From: Limibacter armeniacum
GTDB lineage: Bacteria > Bacteroidota > Bacteroidia > Cytophagales > Flammeovirgaceae
NCBI RefSeq assembly: GCF_036880985.1
Contig: NZ_JBAJNO010000009.1
Coordinates: forward strand, 496,001 to 560,000
Direction: 5' to 3'
Length of the DNA: 64,000 bases
Shown here piece by piece: positions 8,481 to 17,712 of the stretch; position 1 is the stretch's first letter; each line of letters begins with the position of its first letter. Made by a program: the position numbers and the translations under genes. The notes under the pieces are model-generated. The model searched no databases, was not told where the DNA came from, and was given only the letters and a program-made list of their open reading frames with translations.

Positions 8481-9941
8481 CTACTCTTTCTTCTTATCGA
8501 ATTTGTCTTCCAGCTTCTTGGCGTAGTCCTTAAAGAATGGCACCGAGAAACTAAACACCAGTCGCCAACGGCTCCATTTGATTTTAGCAGTTTCATTAGG
8601 ATCAAAAATATCATTAGACTCTCCCTCTTCAGGAAAATTAAACGGTCTTGCAAAATCCTGACTTCCTCCTGTGTATGCCGTTCCCAAGGTGATATCAGCT
8701 CCTTTGAAGTTCAAAACTACTCCTCCTGCAAAGTGGTAATAGTCTGCCGAGAATGCCGTATTGGAAGCTACTTCACCATTGGAGAAAAAGCTGGTCACAT
8801 CTGTTGGAACTGCCGAAAAATCAGTACTCATACTAACATATCCTGACACTTTTTCACTCAGGTATATCTCAGCCCCAACCCCTACATTGATGACACTGTT
8901 CAGGTCATCAACCAATTGAAAGTTAATGGTGTCGCCATCACTTTGGGAAACAAATGGATCAATCTCCATAACTGTATAGGAAGAAATGCCACTGAACCAC
9001 TCAGCACTTATATTGAGACTGCTTTTGTTAAATGGAATGCTTGCACCAAGCCCAATCGAAAGAGGAGTTTTCCTTTTGGCACTCAAACCACTTTGGTTAT
9101 CCGCAGTATAAAGGTCCGGACTTGTCGACACGCCTTCTATCCCCGAAAAGAACTCTCCAAATTCATACTTCCCATCTCCTGTAATCTCAATCATAGGAGT
9201 GGTTACAGTCAAGCCCAACAACACATCTTTCCATAGGTAAGAAAGACCTGCTTTCCAGATTAACCCATACTTTTTGAAACTGAAGTTTCGGTTAAAACGG
9301 AATATTGCCACCTCATTGTTTTCTGCCAATGCCTGCAATTCAATATTATTCCCTTTGCTCTGTTCAAAAATGACCCCGTTGGTTGTCAGCCCCAAGCTCA
9401 GTTTCTCACTGACAGGATATGACCATGCCACCGAAAACCACTCTTCCTTGACGTTTTGCTTAAAGCGAACCAGTCCTCGGAAGTATTCATCACCTGGGAA
9501 AGCTTCCAAGACATCGCCAAACGATTCTTCATCATAACTTAAATCCAAGTCGATGCGCTGTCGCTGTAATACTGCATAGGCAAAATGGTGTTTCGGAGCG
9601 AAACCCAACTTAAACGTACCGGCTGCCATACTGGGAACTCCACCAAAATCTCTCTTGGATAAATTGGCGTTTTCACCAACGGCATCCTCAAACTTATATG
9701 AATTCAATTCATATACATCAGCACTCAGCAAGAAGGCAGGGTTATCGATCATCCCTAATCGGGCAGGGTTATAAAACACGGCTCCCAGATCACTTACACC
9801 ACCAATCACCGAGTTACTCAATAGCATAGACTTCGTACCATAATGCTGCGTCCAATAATGACCGTCTTGGGCCAAGACGTCAAAGGTTTGAATAAACAAA
9901 ACCAGTAATACAAGCAGGAATTTGTAAAGGTATATTTTCAT
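8481..9941 (-). CDS. FadL/OmpP1-type outer-membrane transport protein
   Basis: A 486-residue protein with a signal peptide (residues 1-24, ending 'FDVLAQ'). Directly after it comes the FadL/TodX-like plug region with 'GGVSDLGAVFYNPARLGMID', which matches the N-terminal hatch signature of this family. The rest is a long series of amphipathic strands, with the 'SIGLGASIPF' and 'ISAEWFSG' strands typical of the barrel. FadL proteins let hydrophobic compounds such as long-chain fatty acids cross the outer membrane. The C-terminal tail 'EDKFDKKKE' is charged rather than aromatic. The substrate is unknown. Confidence 0.78.
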   Translation of the reverse strand: MKIYLYKFLLVLLVLFIQTFDVLAQDGHYWTQHYGTKSMLLSNSVIGGVSDLGAVFYNPARLGMIDNPAFLLSADVYELNSYKFEDAVGENANLSKRDFGGVPSMAAGTFKLGFAPKHHFAYAVLQRQRIDLDLSYDEESFGDVLEAFPGDEYFRGLVRFKQNVKEEWFSVAWSYPVSEKLSLGLTTNGVIFEQSKGNNIELQALAENNEVAIFRFNRNFSFKKYGLIWKAGLSYLWKDVLLGLTVTTPMIEITGDGKYEFGEFFSGIEGVSTSPDLYTADNQSGLSAKRKTPLSIGLGASIPFNKSSLNISAEWFSGISSYTVMEIDPFVSQSDGDTINFQLVDDLNSVINVGVGAEIYLSEKVSGYVSMSTDFSAVPTDVTSFFSNGEVASNTAFSADYYHFAGGVVLNFKGADITLGTAYTGGSQDFARPFNFPEEGESNDIFDPNETAKIKWSRWRLVFSFSVPFFKDYAKKLEDKFDKKKE

Positions 9942-10180
9942 AGCAGATCAGCAGTTGAGACTTTTGTAATACTACAAAGCATCTTGGGTAGGCTTTGAAG
10001 GGAAGAGGATATGTTATTAAGTGGCAAGCATGAATAGCTAAACCAGAAGAGTAACTATAAAATAAGCATTATTCAAACAGATGAAAAGCAGTGAAGTGAC
10101 TTTAAGTCGGTAGATGATGTTAGCCGTAATTATAAAACCCAACAGCTCAAAAAATGATGTTCAAAAAGCTAGTTTAAAAA

Positions 10181-10215
10181 CAAAAGCGGAATGTTATCTC
10201 ACGATTCCGCTTTTG
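10181..10215 (-). terminator. Intrinsic terminator of the SDR gene
   Basis: Perfect 12-bp arms CAAAAGCGGAAT / ATTCCGCTTTTG with an 11-base loop, 20 bp beyond the stop of the SDR gene. The rest of the gap to the FadL-like gene (9942-10180) shows no gene. Confidence 0.8.
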
Positions 10216-10235
10216 AGAAAATTGATATCAACACA

Positions 10236-11042
10236 CTACTTTTTGGCTAAAGCCCCCATCTGTTTTACAATAAACTTCACCGCCTTCTCAGGATTAAAAC
10301 GGTAGAAGAAATCCAGAAAACGGGCATCCTTTCCTACCATTACACGATACTTGTTCTGCTCAATGGCATCAATCATAATCTCTGCTGCCTTCTGAGGAGA
10401 CAGTGTTTTAGCTGCCTGTTCGGCTGCATCGCCATTTCCCCTCATTTCAACACCTGAATTGGTCGTAATATTCGTATTTACTGCTCCGGGATGAATAACC
10501 GTCACATGTACTTGAGTATCCTTTAGCTCGGCGTAAAGTCCTTCTGTCAATAGTTTGACGGCTGCTTTTGAAGCTCCATAAAACGTCTGTCCCGGAAATG
10601 GAATAAAACCACCCATGCTGGAAACATTGGCGATATGACCTTCTGGTCTCTCCAACAAATGTGGCAGGAATGATTTCACCATATATAGGGCACCATAAAA
10701 ATTGATATTCATGATACGCTCAATACGTTCATAGTCAAGATCTTTCACGTCAATAAAGGGTTGAATGATTCCAGCATTATTGATAATACCATCAACCACC
10801 CCATGCTCCTCAATGACTACCTGAGGAAAAGCCTCCACTTTTGCTTTATCTGTAATATCCAGTACATGGATTGAGAGATTTTTAGCCAGTTCACCAGCGA
10901 GTTGCTTTGTTTCTTCCAGTCCTGACTCATTGATATCCGCTGTGGCTACTTTAGCCCCTTTATTGAGTAACTGAAGCGTCAGCTCACGCCCCATTCCACT
11001 ACCGCCACCGGTCACCACAATCACCTTGTCTTTAACTTTCAT
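10236..11042 (-). CDS. Short-chain dehydrogenase/reductase (SDR)
   Basis: A 268-residue classical SDR. It shows the NAD(P)-binding motif TGGGSGMG (residues 11-18), 'NNAG' in the middle, a catalytic Ser in 'NVSSMGG' and the YxxxK pair in 'YGASKAAV'. It is a cytoplasmic NAD(P)H-dependent oxidoreductase of unknown substrate. It is divergently transcribed from a TetR regulator with about 220 bp between the starts. That gap contains two operator-like palindromes, so the TetR protein most likely represses this gene and responds to a compound the enzyme acts on. Confidence 0.92.
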   Translation of the reverse strand: MKVKDKVIVVTGGGSGMGRELTLQLLNKGAKVATADINESGLEETKQLAGELAKNLSIHVLDITDKAKVEAFPQVVIEEHGVVDGIINNAGIIQPFIDVKDLDYERIERIMNINFYGALYMVKSFLPHLLERPEGHIANVSSMGGFIPFPGQTFYGASKAAVKLLTEGLYAELKDTQVHVTVIHPGAVNTNITTNSGVEMRGNGDAAEQAAKTLSPQKAAEIMIDAIEQNKYRVMVGKDARFLDFFYRFNPEKAVKFIVKQMGALAKK

Positions 11043-11123
11043 AGGATCTTAGATTTTTGAGCACTACTCCTACAATACCAATGAGCTACTGGAAATTGAA
11101 GGTTTGTTAGTTTACTTAATAAA

Positions 11124-11193
11124 TGATACACCTTGCATCACTCACAATTTATGTGATACATTTTGTATCACATAATATCACAGGTTAAATTTG
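11124..11193 (+). promoter_or_regulatory. Two tandem TetR-type operators overlapping a Bacteroidetes promoter
   Basis: Operator 1 (11149-11175) is a perfect palindrome: 12-base arms TTATGTGATACA / TGTATCACATAA around a TTT spacer. Operator 2 (11124-11140) is TGATACA-CCT-TGCATCA, the same half-site and spacer with one mismatch. Their centres are 30 bp apart, about three helical turns. TAAATTTG at 11186-11193 fits the Bacteroidetes -7 box TAnnTTTG perfectly, and TTTG at 11162-11165 is a -33 box 20 bp upstream that falls inside operator 1. Binding of the TetR protein would therefore block its own promoter. The promoter for the divergent SDR gene was not identified. Confidence 0.75.
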
Positions 11194-11262
11194 TTAAAAC
11201 CCAAATAGCAATAACCTTAAGATGAAGGCACTTTGTTGTCAATCACCATTTATATTTGAAGC

Positions 11263-11829
11263 ATGAGAAATTACTCTTCAAAAACTGACCGTCCCGTCAC
11301 TGATATCCGAAGTGATGCTTCAGCCAACAGGCAGGCGATTATACTTGCTGCCCGAAATGCCTTTATTGAAAGAGGGACAGAAGTATCTTTAACCGATATA
11401 GCGAAAGAAGCTGGTGTTTCGAGGGCAACACTATACCGAAACTTCCCTGATATGGAAACCATTGTCATGGAGGTATTTCAATATAACTTAGATATTCTGG
11501 AAGAACGTGCCAACACGATAGAGGGTGAAAAAGACCGATTTTTCAAGTTACTGGAAGTCATCATCGAACAACAAACAGATTTCCAATGGTTGGCCTCTAG
11601 GTTGTCACATATTGATGAAAGTATCATACAGCGCATCTATACTATCTTTGAACAACCCGTACAGGAAGCCAAGGTTTCAGGATGCATTCGAGAGGATTTT
11701 CAACTCACCGAGGACTTACCCTTGCTGCTGATGATGACAAGTGGAGCATTATTGTTACATGATGACACTGAAAAGTCTTTTAGGGTCAAGCGTGCCCTCA
11801 CCTTAATACTGGAAGGAATAAGAAAGTAA
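11263..11829 (+). CDS. TetR/AcrR-family transcriptional regulator
   Basis: A 188-residue regulator of normal family length. The N-terminal helix-turn-helix covers about residues 23-70, with the signature 'FIERGTEVSLTDIAKEAG' followed by 'VSRATLYRNFPDMETI'. The C-terminal helical domain would bind the inducer and dimerise. It is divergent from the SDR gene and preceded by two palindromes, one of which covers its own -33 box, so autoregulation is expected. It ends against the aldose epimerase gene with a shared terminator. Confidence 0.93.
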   Translation: MRNYSSKTDRPVTDIRSDASANRQAIILAARNAFIERGTEVSLTDIAKEAGVSRATLYRNFPDMETIVMEVFQYNLDILEERANTIEGEKDRFFKLLEVIIEQQTDFQWLASRLSHIDESIIQRIYTIFEQPVQEAKVSGCIREDFQLTEDLPLLLMMTSGALLLHDDTEKSFRVKRALTLILEGIRK

Positions 11830-11853
11830 ATCGACATAGTCTTTATAAAGATC

Positions 11854-11892
11854 AAAGACCATAAGCCTCAACTGAAGCCTATGGTCTTTTTT
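11854..11892. terminator. Bidirectional terminator between TetR gene and the utilisation locus
   Basis: Outer arms AAAGACCATA / TATGGTCTTT with an imperfect inner stem (GCCTCA / TGAAGC), flanked by A-rich and T-rich tracts. It serves both convergent transcription units. Confidence 0.85.
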
Positions 11893-11920
11893 CACATATT
11901 TCAGAATCCTTCAAAACGAC

Positions 11921-13096
11921 CTATTTTTCTACCGAAAACCTGTAAACCGATTTGGTATGATACGTTTCGTTTGGCTCCAATACCGTTGATGGAAAATCCG
12001 GTTGATTAGGTGAATCCGGAAAGTGCTGTGTCTCCAGACAGAATGCCGTCCTGTAATCATCCTTTGCACCACTCTTGAAGGTATTCTGACCTTTCATAAA
12101 GTTGCCGCTGTAGAACTGCAAACCCGGTTCCTGCGTCAGAATTTCCATTTTGATTCCTGTCTTGTCTCCCCATACAGTAGCAGCCTTGAACATTGTTTCT
12201 GAATCAGTCCCTCTGCTCAATACAAAATTGTGGTCATAGCCTCCTCCATTGGTCAACTGAAGGTTGTCTTCACCAATTCTTTTACCAATCGTCTCAGCAT
12301 TTCGGAAATCAAAAGGTGTATTTTCAACTTCTGCCAGCTCGCCTGAAGGAATCAGTGTACTATCTACTGGCGTATAAAAATCCGCATTGACTTGCAGCTT
12401 GTGATCCAAGATGGTACCACTTCCTTCTCCATTCAGGTTAAAGAAAGCGTGATTGGTCAGGTTCACCACTGTCTTTTGGTCTGTTGTTGCCTTGTACTCA
12501 ATCGAAAGTCCATTGTCTTCCGTCAGACTGTAGGTCACATAAACATCCAGATTACCCGGGAAACCTTCCTCCAAATGCTTTTCCACAAAATGCAGCTCCA
12601 AGGTCTTTTCATCCTTCTGTTGAGCATCCCATACTACATACTGAAAACCCTTGTCTCCCCCATGCAGCATATTGGGACCGTTGTTGGTGTCCAGTGTATA
12701 TTCCTCACCATCCAACATGAATTTCCCATTGGCAATCCGGTTTCCATACCGTCCAATGGTTGCGCCAAAATAAGGTTCTGTTGACTCCGCAAACTTCTCC
12801 ACACTACCGAAGCCAACCACAACATCCATTAAGTTTCCGTTCTTGTCCGGCACTTTCAATCCTACAAGCCTGCCACCATAGTTGGTGATAGCGGCTGTCA
12901 TACCCTGACTGTTTTTTAGCAAATAAAGATGTGTCTGTTTTTCGCCTGCCTTGCTTTCAAAAGCCTTGGCTGACAACCATTCTTTACCATTTACGGTTGC
13001 CTCATTTACTTGAGTATTACCATTTTCCTGCTTGCAACTTGCCAAGGACAATCCTCCTAAAAGGAGCAAACCTATGATTCCATTATTCCATCTCAT
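11921..13096 (-). CDS. galM: Aldose 1-epimerase (mutarotase), lipoprotein form
   Basis: A 391-residue protein with a lipoprotein signal ('SLASCKQ', Cys22), so it is membrane-anchored outside the cytoplasm. The epimerase fold follows with 'GATIGRYGNRIANG', 'NLTNHAFFNLNG' (catalytic His) and 'LETQHFPDSPNQP' (catalytic Glu). It interconverts alpha and beta anomers of aldoses such as galactose or arabinose released from polymers. It is the last gene of the locus and probably conditions sugars in the periplasm for uptake. A clear bidirectional terminator follows. Confidence 0.93.
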   Translation of the reverse strand: MRWNNGIIGLLLLGGLSLASCKQENGNTQVNEATVNGKEWLSAKAFESKAGEKQTHLYLLKNSQGMTAAITNYGGRLVGLKVPDKNGNLMDVVVGFGSVEKFAESTEPYFGATIGRYGNRIANGKFMLDGEEYTLDTNNGPNMLHGGDKGFQYVVWDAQQKDEKTLELHFVEKHLEEGFPGNLDVYVTYSLTEDNGLSIEYKATTDQKTVVNLTNHAFFNLNGEGSGTILDHKLQVNADFYTPVDSTLIPSGELAEVENTPFDFRNAETIGKRIGEDNLQLTNGGGYDHNFVLSRGTDSETMFKAATVWGDKTGIKMEILTQEPGLQFYSGNFMKGQNTFKSGAKDDYRTAFCLETQHFPDSPNQPDFPSTVLEPNETYHTKSVYRFSVEK

Positions 13097-13205
13097 AATT
13101 AAAAAGTTTTAAGGTTTTGAAAAAGGCAAGAGAAGTTAGAATCAGGTTAAGGTCTAACTTCTGCATGCCTACAATCAGGTTAATAATCAGGGCTAACAGT
13201 GCTTA

Positions 13206-14300
13206 CTACTGAACTTTCTCATTCAGTTCCTTGATCAGGTTCACCTCCTCCTCAGAGTATGGTGTACCATCTTTTCTGAATACATCATGGAACCAAGTTT
13301 CTGGCTCTGAGCCATCTTCTACTGGTGTATCCCAAGCGTAAATGGTATTTGTCTTTCCTGACACCAATCCCCAGTTGATGGCACTGATTCCTTCTCGCTT
13401 CAGCATCGGCAAAGTATTCAGGAAAGTATTGCCATTGGTACGTGCCATATACTCTGTACATACCATCGGTCTGCCGTAAGTTTTCAGACTGTCAATCCAG
13501 CTCTGGTGTGTCTTCGGGTCCATGTAATTATGGTAAGTGGTAATATCAGAATGCGCCAACTGGAAAGCATTCAACTCCTTCAGCTCGATATTCCAGAAAC
13601 CTGCTGAAATAGGCTGTGTAGGGTCCACTTCTCTTGCCCATTCAAATACTTTTTTCAGCAATGGCATTGACTTATTACCATAACCACTGTTACCTGGCTC
13701 GTTGTAAAGGTCCCAAATTGCAATACGCTCATCACCCGAAAACTCTGTCAAAACATCCTTTACATAGCTTTCAAGCAAAGGATACATTGTCGTATCACCA
13801 TGTACCGAAGGTCCCGGATCCTGTACCCAACCGGAGTTGTGGATACCCGTTTTAGGCTCAGGCTGTGTACCAGCGACATAAGTCGCATTCCAGCAGTCAT
13901 CAAAGAAGACAAAGATGGTTTTAATGCCGTGCTTGTCTGCAATGCTCAAGTACTGCTTTACACGGTTCTTGAAACCTTGCTTGTCCTGTTCCCAAGCGAC
14001 ATGGTGCAGGTATACGCGCATGGCATTGAACCCGATCGATTCTGCATAGCCCAATTCTCTGTCCATTGTTTCAGGGTCAAAAGTCTCCGCCTGCCACATC
14101 TCCAGCTGGTTGATGGCCGTGCTTGGCTGGAAGTTTCCGCCTGTCATCCAACCCATTTTCTTTGACCATGCTTCTGCTTCCTCCACTGTCCATCTGGTGC
14201 CTACTTCCTTCTTGGTCTCATTTGCTACTTCATGCTTTTGTGCTTGCTTACAGGCAAAAAAAGTTGCCGCTACTGCTGCATAGATTAAGATCTTTTTCAT
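13206..14300 (-). CDS. GH5-like clan-A glycoside hydrolase, lipoprotein
   Basis: A 364-residue protein with a lipoprotein signal ('TFFACKQ', Cys17). The TIM-barrel landmarks of clan GH-A are visible: 'FNAMRVYLHH' early, the acid/base Glu201 in 'DLYNEPGN', and the nucleophile Glu283 in 'VCTEYMAR'. It is an endo- or exo-acting retaining hydrolase of plant or algal polysaccharide. The exact family (GH5 subfamily or a relative) and substrate cannot be fixed by eye. It lies between a GH43-like gene and the epimerase, all on the same strand, so it is part of the glycan utilisation operon. Confidence 0.82.
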   Translation of the reverse strand: MKKILIYAAVAATFFACKQAQKHEVANETKKEVGTRWTVEEAEAWSKKMGWMTGGNFQPSTAINQLEMWQAETFDPETMDRELGYAESIGFNAMRVYLHHVAWEQDKQGFKNRVKQYLSIADKHGIKTIFVFFDDCWNATYVAGTQPEPKTGIHNSGWVQDPGPSVHGDTTMYPLLESYVKDVLTEFSGDERIAIWDLYNEPGNSGYGNKSMPLLKKVFEWAREVDPTQPISAGFWNIELKELNAFQLAHSDITTYHNYMDPKTHQSWIDSLKTYGRPMVCTEYMARTNGNTFLNTLPMLKREGISAINWGLVSGKTNTIYAWDTPVEDGSEPETWFHDVFRKDGTPYSEEEVNLIKELNEKVQ

Positions 14301-14356
14301 GGTCTTTTCTTTTATACTGATTAAAAAAATTGATTGCTCCTGTTCAAGTAATGCCT

Positions 14357-15400
14357 TTACATTCCCTCTTCTTTCTCGATTCCAAATGCATTGACTAGCT
14401 TGTCATACTCCGCTTTGGAAATGGTGATCATGCAGCCGTGCCTTACCTTGGAAGGGAATGAATACTTGTCCCAATCTGCGAAGAAGGTATAACCCGAAAT
14501 CTGGTGCCAAGGACCTTCCAACTTTGAGGAAACCGAAAGCCCATACGATACCCCCGGATATTGCTCATAGTACAGGTACCAAACCTTTCCGTCAGGTGAA
14601 GGAATCAACATTGGTGCTTCCCTGAAGTTGGGGCTGATCGGGTCAGACAGGTGCTCATAAGGTCCGAACAGGTTGTCCGAGCTTGCGATACGGATCGTTT
14701 TCCCCGTTGGCCAATCCAAAGTAGGATAAGCCTCATCCTTGATAATGGTATAGTACTTCTCCCCGATTTTGCGGATGCTGACATCAATGGTACCCATGTC
14801 CCAAGGCAGCAGCTTCTGAGGGGTATCCGAAAAGTTCACCAAATCCTTGGAAGTAACATACAAGGTTCTTTGGCTAGCCCAGTAGCGTTCAGGGTCTTTC
14901 TTTGTTCCTTCCTTGTGAGGCGTGTGCCATGTCATCACATATTGCGCTGACGGCTGGTCATAATACAGTTTTGGGGCACCTATCCGCTGCAAGGGCTTGT
15001 AATTAGGTGTCTTTTTCAGGTCAGGGGTATAAGTGCTGTGCTTTTTCCATTCAACCAAATCTTCCGAAACCCAGATATTGATATCAGGCGATGCATCACT
15101 TTCGTTACCCGCAATGTAGTAGCGTCCATCATGCCCCTTACAGATATCCGGATGTCCTTTGTACCCCTCAAACACCCTTTTCCCACTGTTTAACTGTTTC
15201 CAATGCAGTCCATCCAAACTGACTGAGTAATACAACCTTCCATAATCTGCATGGGTCATATGGGCAAACAGATAAGCCTCATGGACAGGTTTTCCGTTTT
15301 TCACTTGCCCCGGAGGGTCCGGTTGTTGACCGAATGCTATTCCCGAAAAAAGCAGAGCGACAAAAAGTAAGGTCGCCCCAAATAGTTTTCTGTTGATCAT
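14357..15400 (-). CDS. GH43-like five-bladed propeller glycoside hydrolase
   Basis: A 347-residue protein with a signal peptide (cleavage near 'GIAFGQ'). The sequence has propeller-type repeats with 'GHPDICKGHDGRYYIAG', 'ISVSEDLVEW'-like blade ends and 'GAPKLYYDQPSAQYVMTW'. This is the layout of clan GH-F (GH43/GH62/GH117-like) enzymes. It is probably an exo-acting arabinofuranosidase or galactosidase in the periplasm. Its stop codon lies 1 bp from the preceding gene of the operon (15402), so the two are translationally close. The catalytic triad is less clear than in the two GH43 paralogues upstream. Confidence 0.72.
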   Translation of the reverse strand: MINRKLFGATLLFVALLFSGIAFGQQPDPPGQVKNGKPVHEAYLFAHMTHADYGRLYYSVSLDGLHWKQLNSGKRVFEGYKGHPDICKGHDGRYYIAGNESDASPDINIWVSEDLVEWKKHSTYTPDLKKTPNYKPLQRIGAPKLYYDQPSAQYVMTWHTPHKEGTKKDPERYWASQRTLYVTSKDLVNFSDTPQKLLPWDMGTIDVSIRKIGEKYYTIIKDEAYPTLDWPTGKTIRIASSDNLFGPYEHLSDPISPNFREAPMLIPSPDGKVWYLYYEQYPGVSYGLSVSSKLEGPWHQISGYTFFADWDKYSFPSKVRHGCMITISKAEYDKLVNAFGIEKEEGM

Positions 15401-15401
15401 C

Positions 15402-17660
15402 TTACTGTTCGATTAGGATTTTTTTCGTGTGATTAATACCATCCGCTTCAAAGGATATGATATGCATACCTTTACTGCCTGACGGAATTTTGATATCAAA
15501 ACTGTTGAGTCCTTTCTGGAAAGTGATTTCCTTTCTGCTGATTTCCTGTCCCAAAATATTTGTGACTGAAACAGTGACACGCTCTTCTATCTTGCTATTG
15601 AAATCCAGTTGGAAAGTACCGGGTGATGGGTTGGGATAGACTTTCAGCGTCAACTCCTTGTCCATCTCTTGAATCCCCTCTCTTGCTCCTGCTCCTACTG
15701 AGGTTAGCAGCCAACGTTGGCAATCACCACCAATCCAGTCCCAGAGCTGAACATTGGCACCGTCAGCTGTTGAACAGGCTGAAACATCCAGCACCTTTTT
15801 CCCATTCTTGGAGATAATCCGGTAATAACCCGTCTCCACTTCTTCAAAACCCCAGCGTTGGCAGTTTGCCCCATTGGAAGTCCACTGCTGTACATTCTGA
15901 CCACTTACTGACAAACAGGCATCCACATCCAAAGCCAATCCACTTACCACTGAGATCAACTCATAGTAGCCATCCGCTGTGGCCTGTACCGTCCATTTCT
16001 GGCAGTCTGCTCCGTTCCAAGGCCATTGTTGTACGTTGGCTCCAGCTGTTGTAGAACAGGCATCAACGTCCAATACTTTCTGGCTATGTTTTGCAGAAAT
16101 GCGGAATGTGCCTTCAGTTACCTGATTTGGGCTGACAGGTTCGATCTTCCATTGCTGACAGTCACCACCAAGCCACTCCCACTGCTGTACATTCTGACCG
16201 TCTGCTATATTGCAGCCCGATACATCCAGTACTTTTCCACTATTCTTGGATACCAAACGGTAATAACCTCCTCCTACTTCTTCTACATACCACCTTTGAC
16301 AATCAGCACCATTCCAAGGCCATTGCTGCACATTTCCTCCATTGCCTGTTGCGCAAGCATCCACTTCCAAAGCCTTTCCACTTACCTGAGCTGTAATTTT
16401 GTATTCCCTGTTCCCCAGATACTCAAACTTCCAGCGCTGGCAATCTCTACCTGCCCATGGCCACTGCTGTACATTGGCGCCATCACTGGTAGCGCAAGCA
16501 TCGACATCCAATGCTTTACCGCTGTGTTTGGCTACCAAACGGTAGACGCCATCCGCTATTGGGGCATTGAATGGACCTGATGCCACATACATTCTGCATT
16601 CTTTGTTCGCCATCTGAATGATCTCTGCCCCGTTTGCCTTTGATACAAACTGGGTGCTGTAACTGCCACAAGGGTTTGTCCCATCGCTTGGAGAGAAGAT
16701 GGGTGCCGCTCTTTCAGCCCATAAGCCACTGGCATTGGTACTATTTACAAAGTACACCTGCCCGTTCCGAGATGCATTAACGTTATTCCCATCCCTGAGT
16801 ACCTGAGCAGCCATCAACAGTTCTCCATTAGCAGTGCCATTGTCAATCCAAGTGATGGTTGGAGCATGCGAGAAGTGGTTTCCTGACACAGATTCCACTC
16901 TTGTTCCGGTGGATGTGACAGTTCCCCAGTTAAGCCCATCTGAAGAAGTCCTTACAAATGCATCACAGTTATAGGTACTGCCACAGATCTCATATGCCAT
17001 GACATAATCACCATTCGGTAACTTGGAAACGGTAGGCATTCCTGGACGCTGAATATTATCGGGCATACCAATGTCTATGACCTCCCCTCCCCAAGTCTGT
17101 CCTCCATCTGTGGATACCTTATGGGCGATCAACTGGTTATAGCCTGATGACTTATGTTCTTCGGAAGCATAATACATGACAAGGTTTCCATTGTCATCAA
17201 TGGCAAATTCCGCTTCCCAAAGTCCTGTATTCCCCGTAACTGGCGTGGAGAAAAGGCTCCATGTATAGCCATGGTCCGTACTCTTGTAAATCTTCAAGGC
17301 TCTGGCTGCAGGCGCTGCTCCATTGTGGGCAGAAACGGTCCAAAACAAGGTTCCGGCTGCTGTATTACCCAATTGCTGGGGTACTTCATACAGTTCGCTG
17401 CAACAGGTATTCTGATACTGGGTTTCCGGAATGACTGCTATCTGAGACCAGCTATTGCCATCATCAGTGCTCTGGTAGATATGCCCTGCACCAATCACAT
17501 CAAAACTGGCAATCAGGCGACCATTTGCATTCCCGCTGGCAGCAAGCCTGATCATCCTTGGGTAAAAGGAAGTGACATCTTCCAACAAAATTTCCTGAGC
17601 TGTAGCAAAGCCCATTGATAGTATTGTCAAGCAGAAAACCAGTAATAAATTGCGTTTCAT
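15402..17660 (-). CDS. Secreted BNR/GH93-like enzyme with six ricin-type repeats and a type IX sorting domain
   Basis: I start it at 17660 (752 residues), where a clean signal peptide begins (MKRNLLLVF...ending 'GFATAQ'); a longer in-frame leader runs into the upstream GH43 gene and has no signal. Residues about 22-365 form a sialidase-type six-bladed propeller with Asp boxes ('STDDGNSW', 'STDHGYTW', 'STDGGQTW', 'SSDGLNW'). In an arabinan context this best fits GH93 exo-arabinanase, but a sialidase or other BNR enzyme is not excluded. Six ricin B-like repeats (about 370-655) bind sugar. The last about 90 residues ('LKVYPNPSPGTFQL' to the end) are a type IX secretion C-terminal signal, so the enzyme is exported to the cell surface or medium. 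Confidence 0.85.
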   Translation of the reverse strand: MKRNLLLVFCLTILSMGFATAQEILLEDVTSFYPRMIRLAASGNANGRLIASFDVIGAGHIYQSTDDGNSWSQIAVIPETQYQNTCCSELYEVPQQLGNTAAGTLFWTVSAHNGAAPAARALKIYKSTDHGYTWSLFSTPVTGNTGLWEAEFAIDDNGNLVMYYASEEHKSSGYNQLIAHKVSTDGGQTWGGEVIDIGMPDNIQRPGMPTVSKLPNGDYVMAYEICGSTYNCDAFVRTSSDGLNWGTVTSTGTRVESVSGNHFSHAPTITWIDNGTANGELLMAAQVLRDGNNVNASRNGQVYFVNSTNASGLWAERAAPIFSPSDGTNPCGSYSTQFVSKANGAEIIQMANKECRMYVASGPFNAPIADGVYRLVAKHSGKALDVDACATSDGANVQQWPWAGRDCQRWKFEYLGNREYKITAQVSGKALEVDACATGNGGNVQQWPWNGADCQRWYVEEVGGGYYRLVSKNSGKVLDVSGCNIADGQNVQQWEWLGGDCQQWKIEPVSPNQVTEGTFRISAKHSQKVLDVDACSTTAGANVQQWPWNGADCQKWTVQATADGYYELISVVSGLALDVDACLSVSGQNVQQWTSNGANCQRWGFEEVETGYYRIISKNGKKVLDVSACSTADGANVQLWDWIGGDCQRWLLTSVGAGAREGIQEMDKELTLKVYPNPSPGTFQLDFNSKIEERVTVSVTNILGQEISRKEITFQKGLNSFDIKIPSGSKGMHIISFEADGINHTKKILIEQ
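15696..16553 (-). repeat. Six tandem ricin B-type (QxW) repeats inside the GH93-like gene
   Basis: Six units of about 46-48 residues (about 140 bp). Each carries 'LDV-(D/S)-(A/G)C', 'NVQQW' and 'DCQ-(R/K/Q)-W'. All units keep two cysteines and the Trp pair. This suggests two trefoil-type carbohydrate-binding modules of three units each. Confidence 0.88.
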
Positions 17661-17712
17661 TTTTCCATGTGTTTTGGGTATTAATTTGACCAATGGCCAT
17701 ATTTTAAGTTGA

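Noticed and set aside
15696-16580. Plus-strand frames across the ricin repeats (16026-16580 and others)
   Set aside because: They mirror the repeated minus-strand coding sequence; Cys- and Tyr-rich translations are by-products of the repeats.
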